A DNA stretch of 64,000 nt, from contig OY970234.1 in the NCBI GenBank assembly GCA_963714125.1, positions 3,950,821-4,014,820 on the forward strand, in the 5' to 3' direction. The DNA comes from CAWCAW01 sp963714125. GTDB taxonomy: Bacteria; Actinomycetota; Acidimicrobiia; Acidimicrobiales; UBA8190. Below are positions 24,451 through 32,983 of this stretch, piece after piece. Numbering within the stretch: the first letter of the stretch is position 1; every line of letters begins with the position of its first letter. The translations under genes and the position numbers were made by a program. The notes below the pieces were generated by a model that was not told the origin of the DNA, searched no databases, and saw nothing but the letters and a program-made list of their open reading frames with translations.

Positions 24451-25542
24451 TCAGCCGATCTTGGCGGCGAACTCGTCGACGAGGCGGACGAATTCGTGAC
24501 GACGCTCGATCATGGGCATGTGCCCACATCGGGGCAGCTCCACCAGCTCGGCCTGCGCCAGGGCATTGGTCATGCGACGGGCATGGCGCGGGGGGGTGAG
24601 CCGGTCATGGGTCCCCACCACCACCAGCACGGGAATGTCGATCGACCCCAGCTCGGCAGACAAGTTGAATGCGGCCAGCGACGGCAGGAGCCCCGACACG
24701 GTGCGGCCCGGCGTGGCCCGATGCATCGACTCCACGAATCGGACCTGTGCGGCGGGAGCATCGGCGCCGAATCCCATGCGGCTCACCCAGTAGGCGACGT
24801 CACCGGCGGGCAGGGCGTGCACCCCGGCATGCTCGGCGATCATGACCGCACGCGCCGACAGCGGCCCGAACAAGCGCGCCACTCGGGGAAACCCGGGCAT
24901 GGCGCTGAACGGTCCGGCCAACGTCGACACCAACACCAGGCCGGCCAGGCGCCGGCGCACGGTGCCGGGGCCGAGATCACTGGCCAGCTGCAAGGCGACC
25001 ATGCCGCCCATGGAGTGCCCCACCACCACGGCGTGTTCCACATCCAAGGCCACCAGCACGGCGGCGACGTCGGCGGCCAGGCGTCGCACGCCCGGGGATC
25101 CCTGACCGGCCTCGGCCATGGGAGCCACCCCTGCCAACGACTCGACGGGACCCACGGCGCCGGGGGCGCTGAAGCCGGCGTCACCGGCGATGGACTGGCC
25201 GTGACCACGGAGGTCGATGGCGATGACACGGTGATGGGCGGACAGGTCGCGCAGGCAATGCGCCCATAGCGCCGAGGTCAGCATGTAGCCGTGCAGGAGC
25301 ACAATGGGCGGCCCCTGCCCCGCCTCGACCACGTGAATGCGGCCGCCGTCATCGACGTCGACGAAGTGATGCACGAGGCCGTCGGAAAGGGTTAAGCCCT
25401 CTTCGACCAAGTCCTCGGTGCGCGCCACGGCCCGGGCCGCCAGGCGGTGCTGCACGGCCCAGCCGGCTGCGGCGGCGGTGCCGGCGCCGAGTGCCACGGC
25501 GCCGACGATGTTGCGGCGCGACAACAAGCGGCCCGATGTCAT
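24451..25542 (-). CDS. Alpha/beta hydrolase with N-terminal twin-arginine/membrane segment
   Basis: 363 residues. The N-terminus SRRNIVGAVALGAGTAAAAG has a twin Arg followed by a hydrophobic stretch, so export by Tat or membrane anchoring is likely. The hydrolase core starts near residue 65: VLLHGYMLTSALW (oxyanion loop), DLRGHGQS, the nucleophile elbow VVGHSMGGMVAL, VVVGTHDRLTPP with the acid and CGHMPMIERR with the catalytic His. Hydrolases at this place next to alr are common in actinobacteria, and the substrate is unknown. ATG 25542 overlaps the alr stop (ATGA). Confidence 0.88.
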   Translation of the reverse strand: MTSGRLLSRRNIVGAVALGAGTAAAAGWAVQHRLAARAVARTEDLVEEGLTLSDGLVHHFVDVDDGGRIHVVEAGQGPPIVLLHGYMLTSALWAHCLRDLSAHHRVIAIDLRGHGQSIAGDAGFSAPGAVGPVESLAGVAPMAEAGQGSPGVRRLAADVAAVLVALDVEHAVVVGHSMGGMVALQLASDLGPGTVRRRLAGLVLVSTLAGPFSAMPGFPRVARLFGPLSARAVMIAEHAGVHALPAGDVAYWVSRMGFGADAPAAQVRFVESMHRATPGRTVSGLLPSLAAFNLSAELGSIDIPVLVVVGTHDRLTPPRHARRMTNALAQAELVELPRCGHMPMIERRHEFVRLVDEFAAKIG

Positions 25543-26729
25543 GTGCCCTCCCCTTGGTCCCCGGCATTGTCCACCATGAGACGTGGCACGCGCTTGCCGA
25601 TGCCGCACAGCACCTCGTAGCCGATGGTGCCGAGGACATCGGCCCAGTACTGGGCGCTGAGCGCATCGTCCCCCTGAGATCCGATGAGCACCACCTCGTC
25701 GCCTACGGCCACGTCGGCTCCGGGGCCGCAGTCCACGACGATCTGGTCCATGGTGACCATTCCGGCCAGCGGTCGGCGCCGGCCCCCGATGAGCACGGTC
25801 CCGCCTTCGGTGAAGAACCGCCGGGGCACGCCGTCGGCGTACCCCACGGGCACGGTGGCGACCACCGAACGCTCGGGCAGCGCTCGCAGGCGGCCGTAGG
25901 AGGGGCGCTCCCCCGCCGCCAGCTCGCGCACCATCGACACGCGCGCCTTGAACGAGAGCACGGGGAGTAACGCCTCGCCCCCGCTGTGGGCGGCCACCGT
26001 CGCCTCCATGTCGGGGGCGGGAAGCACCCCATAGGACGCGATGCCGCAACGCACCATGTCCAGGCGCGCCGAGGGGTAGGCAATGGCGGCCGCCGAGTTG
26101 GCGGCATGCACCGCCGGGGCCGTCATACCGGCCGCCTCCAGGGCACCGCGCACGGCGGCAAAGCGCGCCAGTTGCAGTTCGGTGAACTCGACGTCATCGG
26201 CGTGGCGTGACTCGGAAACGGCCAGATGCGTCCACAACGCCGCGAAACGCAGTTCGGGACACTGCGTCACCAGTCGCACGATGTCGAGGACATCATCGGG
26301 ATCGGCGCCGACGCGGTGCATGCCGGTGTCCACCTTGACGTGCACATCGGTGCGCAACCCGGCGCGCCGGGCCGCATCGGCGGCGGCGTGGACCCCAACC
26401 GACGTGTACAGCGTGGGGACGAGCCCGTGGACCACGGCCGCCTCAATATCGGCGGCGGGCGGCTCGGACAACACCAGTATGGGCGCCGCGATCCCCGCGG
26501 CGCGCAGCACTCGGCCCTCCTCGGCGAGTGCCACCGCCAGCCACGTCGCCCCCCCGTCGAGGGCGGCCCGGGCCAGCGCCACCGAGCCGTGGCCATAGGC
26601 GTCGGCCTTGACCACGCAGCACAACGCCGCGGGCGCCACCATGGCCCGCAAGACGGTGGCGTTGTGGCGCACGGCACCGAGGTCGATCTCAGCCCACATG
26701 GGGCTGCGTATGCCCTTTCCCGCCGACAC
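25539..26729 (-). CDS. alr: Alanine racemase
   Basis: A PLP enzyme that makes D-alanine for peptidoglycan. The 396-residue protein has MWAEIDLGAVRHN, the PLP-lysine motif VVKADAYGHG and HVKVDTGMHRVG. The RCGIASYGVLP region, RPSYGR with the second catalytic base Tyr, and TVPVGYADGVPR follow. The start is GTG 26729, with a GGGGGG tract 6 nt upstream; ATG 26699 (MWAEID) is the alternative and removes ten residues. It lies 22 nt after nnr. Confidence 0.94.
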   Translation of the reverse strand: MSAGKGIRSPMWAEIDLGAVRHNATVLRAMVAPAALCCVVKADAYGHGSVALARAALDGGATWLAVALAEEGRVLRAAGIAAPILVLSEPPAADIEAAVVHGLVPTLYTSVGVHAAADAARRAGLRTDVHVKVDTGMHRVGADPDDVLDIVRLVTQCPELRFAALWTHLAVSESRHADDVEFTELQLARFAAVRGALEAAGMTAPAVHAANSAAAIAYPSARLDMVRCGIASYGVLPAPDMEATVAAHSGGEALLPVLSFKARVSMVRELAAGERPSYGRLRALPERSVVATVPVGYADGVPRRFFTEGGTVLIGGRRRPLAGMVTMDQIVVDCGPGADVAVGDEVVLIGSQGDDALSAQYWADVLGTIGYEVLCGIGKRVPRLMVDNAGDQGEGT

Positions 26730-26751
26730 CACGCCCCCCGACGGCCGGTGA

Positions 26752-28152
26752 TCACCCACGGCGCACCGTCGACAACCACGTGGCCACCAAGTCGACCACG
26801 TCGCCAGCCACGAGCCCTTCGCTGGGGCCGAGGGCCGCCGCGGCGCCGTGCACGTGGGCCCCGAGCGCCGCCGCTTCCAGGGGCGCCACCCCGCGCGCCA
26901 CGAAGGCCGCGATAACTCCCGACAGCACGTCGCCGGTGCCGGCAGTGGCCAGACGCGGCGACCCCGCTGTCGACACCAGGGCGTTGCCATCGGGCCCGGC
27001 CACCATCGTCACCGAACCTTTGAGCAACACCACCGCTCCCGACTCGGAGGCCAACCGGCGCACCGAGGCGATGCGGTCGGCGTCGGGAGGCCCGCCCGCC
27101 AAGCGGGCGAACTCGCCATCGTGGGGAGTGAGCACACGCACCGGTGCGGCCGCACCCGCGCTCCGGTTGCCGCCCAGGGCGGCGGCAAGGTCGGCCCCGC
27201 TCCCGAGGGCGAAGAGGCCGTCCGCGTCGATCACTACCGGCACCGGGCAGCGCGCCACCAGGGCGCGCACGCAGGCTGTCGTCGACTCGCTGCGCCCGAG
27301 GCCGGGGCCGATGACAAGCACCTTGCACCGATCGGCCATCTCCAGGGCGTCGGGCACCCAATCGTCGGCCGCCAACGTCCTCGTCACTGCTTCGGACACG
27401 GGCAGCTCGGTGGGTAACGCCCCGGGAATGCCCAGGCGCACCATGCCGGCGCCGGCGCGGTACGCGGCCCGAGCACACAGGTCGGCGGCTCCGGTCATGC
27501 CGGGGGAGCCGGCCACAACCGCCACCGCCGAGAGCCATTTGTGGGCGTTTTTGGGCCGGGCCGGAAGCAGGCGACCCACATCGCCGTCCTCGATGACCCA
27601 CAGGCGGGCCCGGCTCACGTCGAGGCCGATGTCGGCCACTTCGATGCGACCGCACAACTTGGCGCCGTCGCCTTGGAACAGTCCGGGCTTCAAGGCCCCG
27701 AAGGTGACCGTGACATCGGCGCGCAGTGCTTCGCCGCACGCCTCGCCGGTATCGCCGTTCACCCCCGACGGGATGTCGGCGGCAATCACCTTGACCCCGG
27801 CCGGCACCGACGGGGCGCGATAGGTCCCATGAAACCCGGTGCCGTAGGCGGCGTCGATGACGAGATCGATGGTCCCCGCCTCGCCGATGCGATCGGGGAC
27901 GTCGGCCGCCTCGATGACCTCGACCTTGGCCCCGCGCTGACGCAGGCGCTCGGCGCACACGCGCCCGTCCTCGCCGTTGTTGCCTTTTCCGCAGATCGCT
28001 ACCGCGCGCCGGCCATACCCACCGCCCAGCATGCGCAAGGCGTGCGTCGACAGCGCCGTAGCGGCCCGCTCGATGAGCGTGTCAAGCGACACCACGGCGC
28101 GCGCCTCGTCATCGATGGCGCGCATCTCCGTCACGGTGACGACGGGTTTCAC
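26752..28152 (-). CDS. nnr: Bifunctional NAD(P)H-hydrate epimerase/dehydratase
   Basis: Repairs hydrated NADH and NADPH. The 466-residue protein is a two-domain fusion. An N-terminal YjeF_N epimerase (about 1-205) has CGKGNNGEDGRVCAERL and DIPSGVNGDTGEA. A C-terminal ribokinase-like dehydratase follows, with VAGSPGMTGAADLCARAAY, LTPHDGEFARL and LATAGTGDVLSGVIAAF carrying the catalytic Asp. GTG 28152 starts 7 nt after the acpS stop. Both domains look complete. Confidence 0.94.
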   Translation of the reverse strand: MKPVVTVTEMRAIDDEARAVVSLDTLIERAATALSTHALRMLGGGYGRRAVAICGKGNNGEDGRVCAERLRQRGAKVEVIEAADVPDRIGEAGTIDLVIDAAYGTGFHGTYRAPSVPAGVKVIAADIPSGVNGDTGEACGEALRADVTVTFGALKPGLFQGDGAKLCGRIEVADIGLDVSRARLWVIEDGDVGRLLPARPKNAHKWLSAVAVVAGSPGMTGAADLCARAAYRAGAGMVRLGIPGALPTELPVSEAVTRTLAADDWVPDALEMADRCKVLVIGPGLGRSESTTACVRALVARCPVPVVIDADGLFALGSGADLAAALGGNRSAGAAAPVRVLTPHDGEFARLAGGPPDADRIASVRRLASESGAVVLLKGSVTMVAGPDGNALVSTAGSPRLATAGTGDVLSGVIAAFVARGVAPLEAAALGAHVHGAAAALGPSEGLVAGDVVDLVATWLSTVRRG

Positions 28153-28159
28153 GGCGCGC

Positions 28160-28540
28160 TCACGCCAAGCTCTCGGCCACCACGCTGGCCACGGCGACGG
28201 TGGCGCTATGGGTGAGCGACACGTGCAGGCGATCGATGCCGCAACGACGGGCCAAGGCTGCCGCCGCCGCGCCCAGGACGATGCGGGGCCGGCCGTCATC
28301 GCCGCGCACCACTTCGACGTCGCGCAGCGGGGCGGCCCCGATGCCGACCCCCATCGCCTTGAGGACGGCTTCTTTGGCGGCGAAGCGCACCGCTAAACGA
28401 GGGGCGCCGTCGGCGGTGGATGCCGCATACGCCGCTTCGGCCTCGGTGAAAACCCGGCCCACCAGCGAGGGTCGGCGTTCGATGACGCGGCGAAAGCGGT
28501 CCACGTCGACGGCGTCGATACCGAGACCGACTACCGCCAC
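28160..28540 (-). CDS. acpS: Holo-[acyl-carrier-protein] synthase
   Basis: Transfers phosphopantetheine from CoA to acyl carrier protein. The 126-residue protein has VGLGIDAVDVDRFRRVIER at the start with the Mg-binding Asp, FAAKEAVLKAMGVG with the Glu-Lys catalytic pair, and LHVSLTHSATVAVASVV near the end. The start lies in a triplicated 15-bp repeat: GTG 28540 fits the family length, but an in-frame GTG 28555 one repeat upstream is equally placed and would add five residues. No clear Shine-Dalgarno is seen for either. Confidence 0.9.
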   Translation of the reverse strand: MAVVGLGIDAVDVDRFRRVIERRPSLVGRVFTEAEAAYAASTADGAPRLAVRFAAKEAVLKAMGVGIGAAPLRDVEVVRGDDGRPRIVLGAAAAALARRCGIDRLHVSLTHSATVAVASVVAESLA

Positions 28541-28584
28541 AGGGAATCTGGCCACAGAGAGTCTGGCAACAGGGAATCTGGCAC
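28540..28584. repeat. Three tandem 15-bp repeats across the acpS start
   Basis: Units are CAGGGAATCTGGCCA, CAGAGAGTCTGGCAA and CAGGGAATCTGGCAC. The length is a multiple of three, so the acpS frame stays open through all copies (ARFPV, ARLSV, ARFPV). Two copies bring an in-frame GTG. The array fills most of the 52-nt gap between glmS and acpS. Confidence 0.85.
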
Positions 28585-28592
28585 TCGTGGCG

Positions 28593-30467
28593 TCACTCCA
28601 CCGTGACCGTCTTGGCCAGGTTGCGAGGCCGGTCGACGTCGTGACCGTTGATACGGGCCATGTGATAGGCGAACAGCTGCAGAGGAACAACGTCGACAAT
28701 GGGGGCGAACAGGGGGTGCGTCTTCGGCACCCACAACACGGCATCGGCTTGCGAAGCGGTCTCTTCGTCCCCGTCGTTGGCCACCAGCACCACCGTGGCA
28801 CCGCGACTTTTGACCTCGGCCACGTTGCTCATCATCTTCTCCCACAGCTGGGTGCGCGTGGCCACCCCCACCACCACCGTGCCCGGCTCGATCAGGGCGA
28901 TAGGGCCGTGCTTGAGCTCCCCGGCGGGGTAGCCCTCGGCCCGGACGTAGGAGATCTCCTTCAGCTTCAGCGCGCCTTCCAGCGCCACGGGGAACCCCAC
29001 GTGGCGACCGAGGAAGAAGAAGTCCCGCACGTGGGCGAAGCGCCGCGCCAAGGTAGCCACGTCGTCTTCGTGCGCCAACGCTTGGCTAATCAGATCAGGC
29101 AACGTGGCCAACTGCAGCAACCGTTCGGCGCCTTGCGCGGCGGGCAGCATGCCGCGCAGCTGGGCCAGATAAAGGGCGAGGACTTCGAGCGCGGCGAGCT
29201 GGGCTAGGTGCGTTTTGGTGGCGGCCACCCCCACCTCGGGCCCGGCGTGGGTATAGAGCACGCCGTCGGCCTCGCGTGCCATCGACGAGTCCACCACGTT
29301 GCAGATGACCAGCACCTTGGCGCCCCATTGGCGCGCCTCGCGCATGGCTTGGAGGGTGTCGACGGTCTCACCGGACTGGGACACGCCGATCACGAGGGTG
29401 CGCTCGTCCAATACGGGATCGCGGTAACGGAACTCCGAGGCGATGTCGATCTCCGTGGGGATACGCGTGAAATGCTCAATGGCGTACTTGGCCACCAAGC
29501 CGGCGTGATAACTCGAGCCACACGCCACGATGAAGACCTTGTCCACGGCGGCGAGCTCGTCGTCGGTGATACGCAACTCGTCCAGCGCGATGGTGTCGTC
29601 GGGCAACAATCGCCCGAGCAAGGTGTCGGCCACCGCTTGGGGCTGCTCGTGGATCTCCTTGCCCATGAAATCGTCGTACCCACCCTTTTCGGCGGCGGCG
29701 AGGTCCCAGTCGACGTGCAGCTCGGTGGGTTCGACCACCTTGCCGGCCAGCGTCGTCACCCGCATGGTGCCCGGGTGCAACTCCACCACTTGGTCGTCGT
29801 CGAGCACCCAGAACCGCTTGGTGTAGCCGAGCAACGCCGGGATGTCCGACGCCACCAAGGCCGTCATAGCCGGGGCACCCTCGTCGTCGTCATCGCCGGC
29901 GCTGGCCATACCGATCACGAGCGGGGACACCCGTCGGGCCGCCACGATGGTGCCCGGCTCGCCGGCACACATCACCGCCAGTGCGAAGTTTCCCCGCACC
30001 TCGCGCAAGGTGGCCCGCAACGCGTCGGCCAGCGAAGCCCCACCGGCCAGCTCGTCCTCGATGAGATGGGCCACCACCTCGGTGTCGGTATCCGAGTCCA
30101 GGACATGGCCGTCGGCCACCAACTGGGCCGCCAGCTGGCGCCAGTTCTCGATGATCCCGTTGTGCACCACGGCCACCCGCCCGGTGCAGTCGGTCAGCGG
30201 ATGGGCGTTGCTTTCGGTGGGATGGCCGTGCGTCGCCCACCGGGTGTGACCGATCCCGCCGTAAATGACACTGGGCGCGTCTTCGGTCTCCTTGCGGAGC
30301 TCGTTGAGGGAGTGAGTTCCCGTCGCCGCCCGCCGTCGCCACAATGCGTCGTCGGTTGCCAACGCAATGCCGGCTGAGTCATAACCCCGGTACTCCAGGC
30401 GAGCCAGCCCCTCCAACAGAAGGGGCAAGACCTGGTCGGTACCCGTCGCCCCGATGATCCCGCACAT
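28593..30467 (-). CDS. glmS: Glutamine-fructose-6-phosphate aminotransferase (isomerising)
   Basis: Makes glucosamine-6-phosphate, the first step toward UDP-GlcNAc. The 624-residue protein has the catalytic Cys2 exposed after Met removal (MCGIIGATG), GHTRWATHG and the Ntn-hydrolase glutaminase domain (1-240). Two SIS domains follow, with VACGSSYHAGLV, IGVSQSGETVDTL and SYVRAEGYPAGELKHGP, and the family ending LAKTVTVE. It lies 9 nt downstream of glmM, which uses its product. No glmS ribozyme-like leader is evident in this short gap. Confidence 0.97.
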   Translation of the reverse strand: MCGIIGATGTDQVLPLLLEGLARLEYRGYDSAGIALATDDALWRRRAATGTHSLNELRKETEDAPSVIYGGIGHTRWATHGHPTESNAHPLTDCTGRVAVVHNGIIENWRQLAAQLVADGHVLDSDTDTEVVAHLIEDELAGGASLADALRATLREVRGNFALAVMCAGEPGTIVAARRVSPLVIGMASAGDDDDEGAPAMTALVASDIPALLGYTKRFWVLDDDQVVELHPGTMRVTTLAGKVVEPTELHVDWDLAAAEKGGYDDFMGKEIHEQPQAVADTLLGRLLPDDTIALDELRITDDELAAVDKVFIVACGSSYHAGLVAKYAIEHFTRIPTEIDIASEFRYRDPVLDERTLVIGVSQSGETVDTLQAMREARQWGAKVLVICNVVDSSMAREADGVLYTHAGPEVGVAATKTHLAQLAALEVLALYLAQLRGMLPAAQGAERLLQLATLPDLISQALAHEDDVATLARRFAHVRDFFFLGRHVGFPVALEGALKLKEISYVRAEGYPAGELKHGPIALIEPGTVVVGVATRTQLWEKMMSNVAEVKSRGATVVLVANDGDEETASQADAVLWVPKTHPLFAPIVDVVPLQLFAYHMARINGHDVDRPRNLAKTVTVE

Positions 30468-30476
30468 GCCTGCAGG

Positions 30477-31904
30477 CTACGACGCCGAGCCGGGCTGAGT
30501 CGACGTGGCCGAATGGCCCCCGGGGCCAGGGCCGTTGGCCGGGGCTGCGCCCGGTTCGGCCAACCGGGCGGCCACCTGCTCCACCACGGCGCACAATCGG
30601 GCCGCCACGGCCTCGGCGTCGGCAATGTGCAGCGCCTCCACCATCACCCGCACCAGCGGCTCAGTCCCACTGGCCCGCAACACCACCCGCCCCGAACTGC
30701 CCAACTCCGCCTCCGCGGCCATAACCTCGGCCGCCACGAGCTCGGCGGCCACCGCCGCAGAAGGATTGGGCACGATCACGTTGTGCAGGACCTGCGGCAA
30801 TCTCGTCATGGCCGCTGCCGTCAGCTCGGCTAGGGGCTGGCCCGAGCGGCGCATCAGATCCAGGAGGAGCACGCCGGTGAGCGTGCCGTCTCCGGTGGTA
30901 GCCAGCTGGCGGAAGATGATGTGGCCCGACTGCTCGCCGCCGAGGGCCAGTCCCTCGCTGTCGAGCGCCTCAAGCACGTAGCGGTCCCCCACCTGGGTCT
31001 CGCGCACCTCGATGCCGGTGCGCTGCATGGCCAGACGGAACCCGAGGTTGGTCATGACCGTCACCACCACGGTGTTGCCCGACAGACGGCCGCGGCCGTT
31101 GAGGTCGGCGGCGAACAAGGCCAGCAGCTCATCACCGGTGGCGAGTGCGCCTCCATGGTCGACGGCCACGAGCCGATCCGCATCGCCGTCGAGGGCCAGA
31201 CCGACATGGGCGTGACGCGCCATCACGATGGCCGACGCGTGGTCGGGATGCGTCGATCCGCACCCGGCGTTGATGTTGGAGCCGTCGGGATCACAGGCAA
31301 TGGCGATCACCTCGGCCCCCAGGCGCTCGAGCACCAGCGGGGCCACCGCCGAGGCGGCCCCGTTGGCGCAGTCGACCACGACGCGCATACCGGCGAGATC
31401 ACGGCCTTCGAGCTGCGCGCACACGTAGTCGATATAACTGTCGACGGCGTCGGGTTCGGACCACATGCGCCCCACACCGTGGCCGGTGGGACGCGCCGTG
31501 CCGTGATCGCCCTCGAGGATGGCGCTCAGCTCGGCTTCGATGGCCTCTTCGACGGCGTCGGGCAGCTTGAGGCCACCGGGCGCGAACAGCTTGATGCCGT
31601 TGTCGGCGAAGGGGTTGTGCGAAGCCGACACCATGGCCCCCGGCACGTCACGCTGCGCCGAGGTCCACGCCACGGCGGGGGTGGGCAGCACGCCCAGGTC
31701 GATGACGTCGGCACCCTCACTGGCGAGTCCAGCGGACAAGGCGGCTTGCAACAACGGCCCTGAGCGACGGGTGTCGCGACCGACGACGAAAGACTGGGCC
31801 GGCAGGACTCGTGCCGCCGCCCGCCCCAGGGCCAAGACGAGTTCGGCCCCGAGTTCGGCATTGGCGACTCCGCGGATGCCGTCCGTACCGAACCGGACGC
31901 CCAC
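30477..31904 (-). CDS. glmM: Phosphoglucosamine mutase
   Basis: Converts glucosamine-6-phosphate to the 1-phosphate. The 475-residue alpha-D-phosphohexomutase has FGTDGIRGVAN at the start and the phosphoserine loop AMVSASHNPFADNGIK. The metal loop LDGDADRLVAVD, the sugar-binding GGEQSGHI and the C-terminal phosphate site RASGTEPLVRVMVE complete the set. The last about 20 residues (PANGPGPGGHSATSTQPG) are a disordered tail. GTG 31904; the upstream neighbour is rpsI, 6 nt away. Confidence 0.96.
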   Translation of the reverse strand: MGVRFGTDGIRGVANAELGAELVLALGRAAARVLPAQSFVVGRDTRRSGPLLQAALSAGLASEGADVIDLGVLPTPAVAWTSAQRDVPGAMVSASHNPFADNGIKLFAPGGLKLPDAVEEAIEAELSAILEGDHGTARPTGHGVGRMWSEPDAVDSYIDYVCAQLEGRDLAGMRVVVDCANGAASAVAPLVLERLGAEVIAIACDPDGSNINAGCGSTHPDHASAIVMARHAHVGLALDGDADRLVAVDHGGALATGDELLALFAADLNGRGRLSGNTVVVTVMTNLGFRLAMQRTGIEVRETQVGDRYVLEALDSEGLALGGEQSGHIIFRQLATTGDGTLTGVLLLDLMRRSGQPLAELTAAAMTRLPQVLHNVIVPNPSAAVAAELVAAEVMAAEAELGSSGRVVLRASGTEPLVRVMVEALHIADAEAVAARLCAVVEQVAARLAEPGAAPANGPGPGGHSATSTQPGSAS

Positions 31905-31910
31905 GTCCGA

Positions 31911-32321
31911 CTACCGCTTCGAGTACTGCGGCGCTTTGCGAGCCTTCTTCAAGCCGTACTTCTTGCTCTCCTTTTCGCGGGCATCGCGGGTGAGCAGGCC
32001 GGCCTTCTTCAAAAGGGCGCGCATCTGGGGGTCCATCTCGACGATGCTGCGGGCGATGCCGAGGCGCATGGCACCGGCTTGGCCCGACACGCCGCCTCCG
32101 TGGATGGTGGCGTCGACGTCATATCCCTCGGTGAGACTCGCCACGCGCAACGGCTCGGTGACCACCATGCGGTGGGTGGCCGACGTGAAGTAATCCTCGA
32201 TGGGGTGGCGGTTGACCGTGATCTTGCCTTCGCCCTTACGAACACGCACCCGGGCCACAGCCCTTTTGCGGCGCCCCGTCGTCTGCGTCAGGGGGGGGCC
32301 GAGCTTCGTCTTGGTGGACAT
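31911..32321 (-). CDS. rpsI: 30S ribosomal protein S9
   Basis: 136 residues. The core has TGRRKRAVARVRVRKGEGKI, GGGVSGQAGAMRLGIARS and the conserved C-terminal KAPQYSKR that reaches the P-site tRNA. ATG 32321 is preferred over TTG 32324. It pairs with rplM upstream, the universal L13-S9 operon. Confidence 0.97.
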   Translation of the reverse strand: MSTKTKLGPPLTQTTGRRKRAVARVRVRKGEGKITVNRHPIEDYFTSATHRMVVTEPLRVASLTEGYDVDATIHGGGVSGQAGAMRLGIARSIVEMDPQMRALLKKAGLLTRDAREKESKKYGLKKARKAPQYSKR

Positions 32322-32352
32322 CAATCCTCGATCTCTGTGAATGCAGCGAGTG

Positions 32353-32802
32353 TCATGAAGGGCGGCGAGCGCCGGGAAGGTCGAGGGGCTCGGGCTTCTG
32401 GGCTTCGTGGGGATGCTCGGGCCCGGCGTAGACCTTCAACTTGGCGAGCTGCTGGCGGCCCAGGCGCGTCTTGGGGATCATGCCCCGCACGGCTCGGCGC
32501 ACCACTTCTTCGGGACGCGTCTCCAGCAGGTCGGAGTAGCGGTCGGACTTCAAACCCCCGGGGTACCCGCTGTGGCGGTAGGCGATCTTCTTCTCGGCCT
32601 TGCCGGCGGTGAGCACCACCTTGGCGGCGTTGATGACGACCACGTGATCACCGGTGTCGACGTGGGGGGCGAAGATGGGCTTGTGCTTGCCCCGCAGCCG
32701 TGACGCCACTTCGGTGGCCAGACGGCCGAGGACAAGACCGTCAGCGTCGACGACGAGCCAGGAGCGGGTGATGTCCTGCGGTTTGGGCGAAAAGGTACGC
32801 AC
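32353..32802 (-). CDS. rplM: 50S ribosomal protein L13
   Basis: 149 residues. It has the signatures WLVVDADGLVLGRLATEVAS and GDHVVVINAAKVVLTAGKAEKK, then YRHSGYPGGLKS and KTRLGRQQLAKLKVYAGPEHPHEAQKP. The start is GTG 32802, preceded by AAGGA. It is first in the L13-S9 transcript, with its own likely promoter 110 nt upstream. Confidence 0.97.
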   Translation of the reverse strand: MRTFSPKPQDITRSWLVVDADGLVLGRLATEVASRLRGKHKPIFAPHVDTGDHVVVINAAKVVLTAGKAEKKIAYRHSGYPGGLKSDRYSDLLETRPEEVVRRAVRGMIPKTRLGRQQLAKLKVYAGPEHPHEAQKPEPLDLPGARRPS

Positions 32803-32869
32803 GGTTCCTTCGATGTGCTCGGCTCGGTGGCCACTGCAGCCGCCGGGCGATTAGCCGCCGAGCAGGAGA

Positions 32870-32882
32870 CTGCCTAAGGCAG
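32870..32882. other. Palindrome in the rplM leader
   Basis: CTGCCTAAGGCAG: perfect 6-bp arms around one base, in the untranslated leader between the rplM promoter and start. Possibly a leader structure for L13 control, but short. Confidence 0.3.
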
Positions 32883-32909
32883 CGCTCCGGGCGAGGTGGC
32901 CAGCCGACA

Positions 32910-32939
32910 ACAATAGGTCCTCGCGCCCTCAAGAGGCAA
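32910..32939 (-). promoter_or_regulatory. Candidate rplM-rpsI promoter
   Basis: On the minus strand, TTGCCT (32939-32934), 18-nt spacer, TATTGT (32915-32910). It lies in the 181-nt gap between truA and rplM, giving a leader of about 100 nt. The -35 hexamer is identical to that of the groS promoter. Confidence 0.5.
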
Positions 32940-32983
32940 GCGACGCGGCGGCGCGCGCCCAGGTCCGGACGCCAAAACACCTG

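Noticed and set aside
30468..30476. glmS ribozyme or riboswitch upstream of glmS
   Set aside because: The gap between glmM and glmS is only 9 nt, too short for such an element.
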